This document shows, in pieces, positions 63,698 to 64,000 of a stretch of 64,000 nucleotides of DNA. Each line of letters starts with the position of its first letter. Within the stretch, counting starts at the first letter, position 1. The DNA is from Hippophae tibetana (lineage: Eukaryota > Streptophyta > Magnoliopsida > Rosales > Elaeagnaceae), in NCBI GenBank assembly GCA_037013495.1, contig CM072810.1, positions 26,627,843 to 26,691,842 of the forward strand, written 5' to 3'. The notes below the pieces were generated by a model, which saw nothing but the letters and a program-made list of their open reading frames with translations, searched no databases and was not told the origin of the DNA. A program made the translations under genes and the position numbers.

Positions 63698-64000
63698 TCT
63701 TGGCCACTAGTGATGTAGTTCGAAAGCCTGCCCAACAGATTCGTTTAACAGTAAGTTCAATTGGCTTATACATGGACTTAAGCAAGGTAATTTGGCATGA
63801 AATGATAAGGTAGTATTGGAATGATTTTCTCAATCTAATTTTCTTTGCTAATAGGTCCACCCAAGTTTTAAAAGTAGTTGATTACGTTTGAAAAATATGC
63901 AAAGACTTTGTCCAAAGTTTCATCCTCTTGCATGATATAGATTTCAAAATTTCCATTCAACTATATAATTCTAGATTTATTTTATCGTTGATATGCCTAT
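63698..64000 (+). repeat. Partial monomer truncated by the window edge
   Basis: The first 303 bp of a unit carrying the 'gcatgaaatgat' deletion. It ends inside 'gatatgcctat' with no sign of an array border, so the satellite continues beyond the window. The left edge likewise begins exactly at a conserved part of a unit, with no flanking unique sequence. Confidence 0.9.

Larger units (their letters stand above)
1..64000 (+). repeat. Satellite DNA array, ~590-bp monomer, 108 full copies plus one partial
   Basis: The same ~590-bp unit fills the window head to tail with no interruption and no inversion. Monomer starts are 1 + 590n up to 18881, then 19470, 20060, 20650, 21239, 21829, 22419, 23009, 23599, 24189, 24778, 25368, 25958, 26549, 27138, 27728, 28318, 28908, 29498, 30088, 30678, 31268, 31858, 32448, 33038, 33629, 34219, 34809, 35399, 35988, 36578, 37167, 37756, 38346, 38935, 39524, 40114, 40703, 41292, 41881, 42470, 43059, 43649, 44239, 44828, 45418, 46007, 46597, 47187, 47777, 48367, 48957, 49547, 50137, 50726, 51316, 51906, 52496, 53086, 53675, 54264, 54853, 55443, 56033, 56622, 57211, 57801, 58391, 58980, 59569, 60158, 60748, 61338, 61928, 62518, 63108, 63698. 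Copies differ by scattered substitutions and rare one-base indels. The satellite family is not one I recognise by name. A heterochromatic or centromere-linked location is inferred from array size and homogeneity only. Confidence 0.98.

Noticed and set aside
1..64000. CRISPR array
   Set aside because: The repeat is ~590 bp with no alternation of short repeats and unique spacers, and there are no cas genes.
1..64000. rDNA intergenic spacer or telomeric array
   Set aside because: No rRNA-like sequence occurs anywhere in 64 kb, and I saw no TTTAGGG/TTAGGG-type tandem repeats on either strand.

Overview
The whole window is one uninterrupted tandem (satellite) array. A monomer of about 590 bp is repeated head to tail, always in the same orientation, 108 full times plus a 303-bp partial copy at the right end. 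There is no unique sequence, transposon insertion, inverted copy, run of N, RNA gene or believable protein-coding gene. Taking the conserved 'tcttgg(c/a/t)' as monomer start, the first 33 starts fall exactly every 590 bp (1, 591, ... 18881). After that, single-base indels give 589- and 591-bp monomers. The sequence is strongly AT-rich and CpG-poor. It fits constitutive heterochromatin (pericentromeric, centromeric or subtelomeric) of a eukaryote. I favour a flowering plant, where satellites with monomers of several hundred bp are common, but nothing here fixes the species.

Monomers fall into two old families, A and B, that differ at about 15-20 linked positions, plus many A/B recombinants. 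These are arranged in local higher-order repeats (HORs) whose period changes along the array. Section I (1 to about 16,330) has 1180-bp dimers and a large block present twice with different dimer numbers. Section II (about 16,330-35,987) has dimer and tetramer repeats at 19,470-24,777, a 21-monomer-offset duplication, and a duplicated dimer at about 30,541-32,900. Section III (35,988-47,186) has three-monomer motifs repeated at a 12-monomer offset around a block of 589-bp dimers. Section IV (47,187-64,000) holds a duplicated pentamer (2949 bp), a duplicated tetramer (2358 bp), a near-perfect monomer duplication (589 bp) and a duplicated trimer (1770 bp). The pattern records repeated unequal exchange and gene conversion, with the most recent-looking duplications at the right end.

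Each monomer also carries small features worth testing: a conserved 14-bp dyad, a short CCCT/AGGG inverted repeat, an intron-like set of splice signals on the plus strand, and an open minus-strand frame of 58 codons whose composition faintly recalls a retrotransposon Gag. None is proven functional. The short reading frames of 61-68 codons in some monomers start at TTG or GTG, arise from single-base changes in particular monomer lineages, and are not annotated as genes. I found no new enzyme, defence or mobile system. The interest lies in the array architecture and its recombination record.
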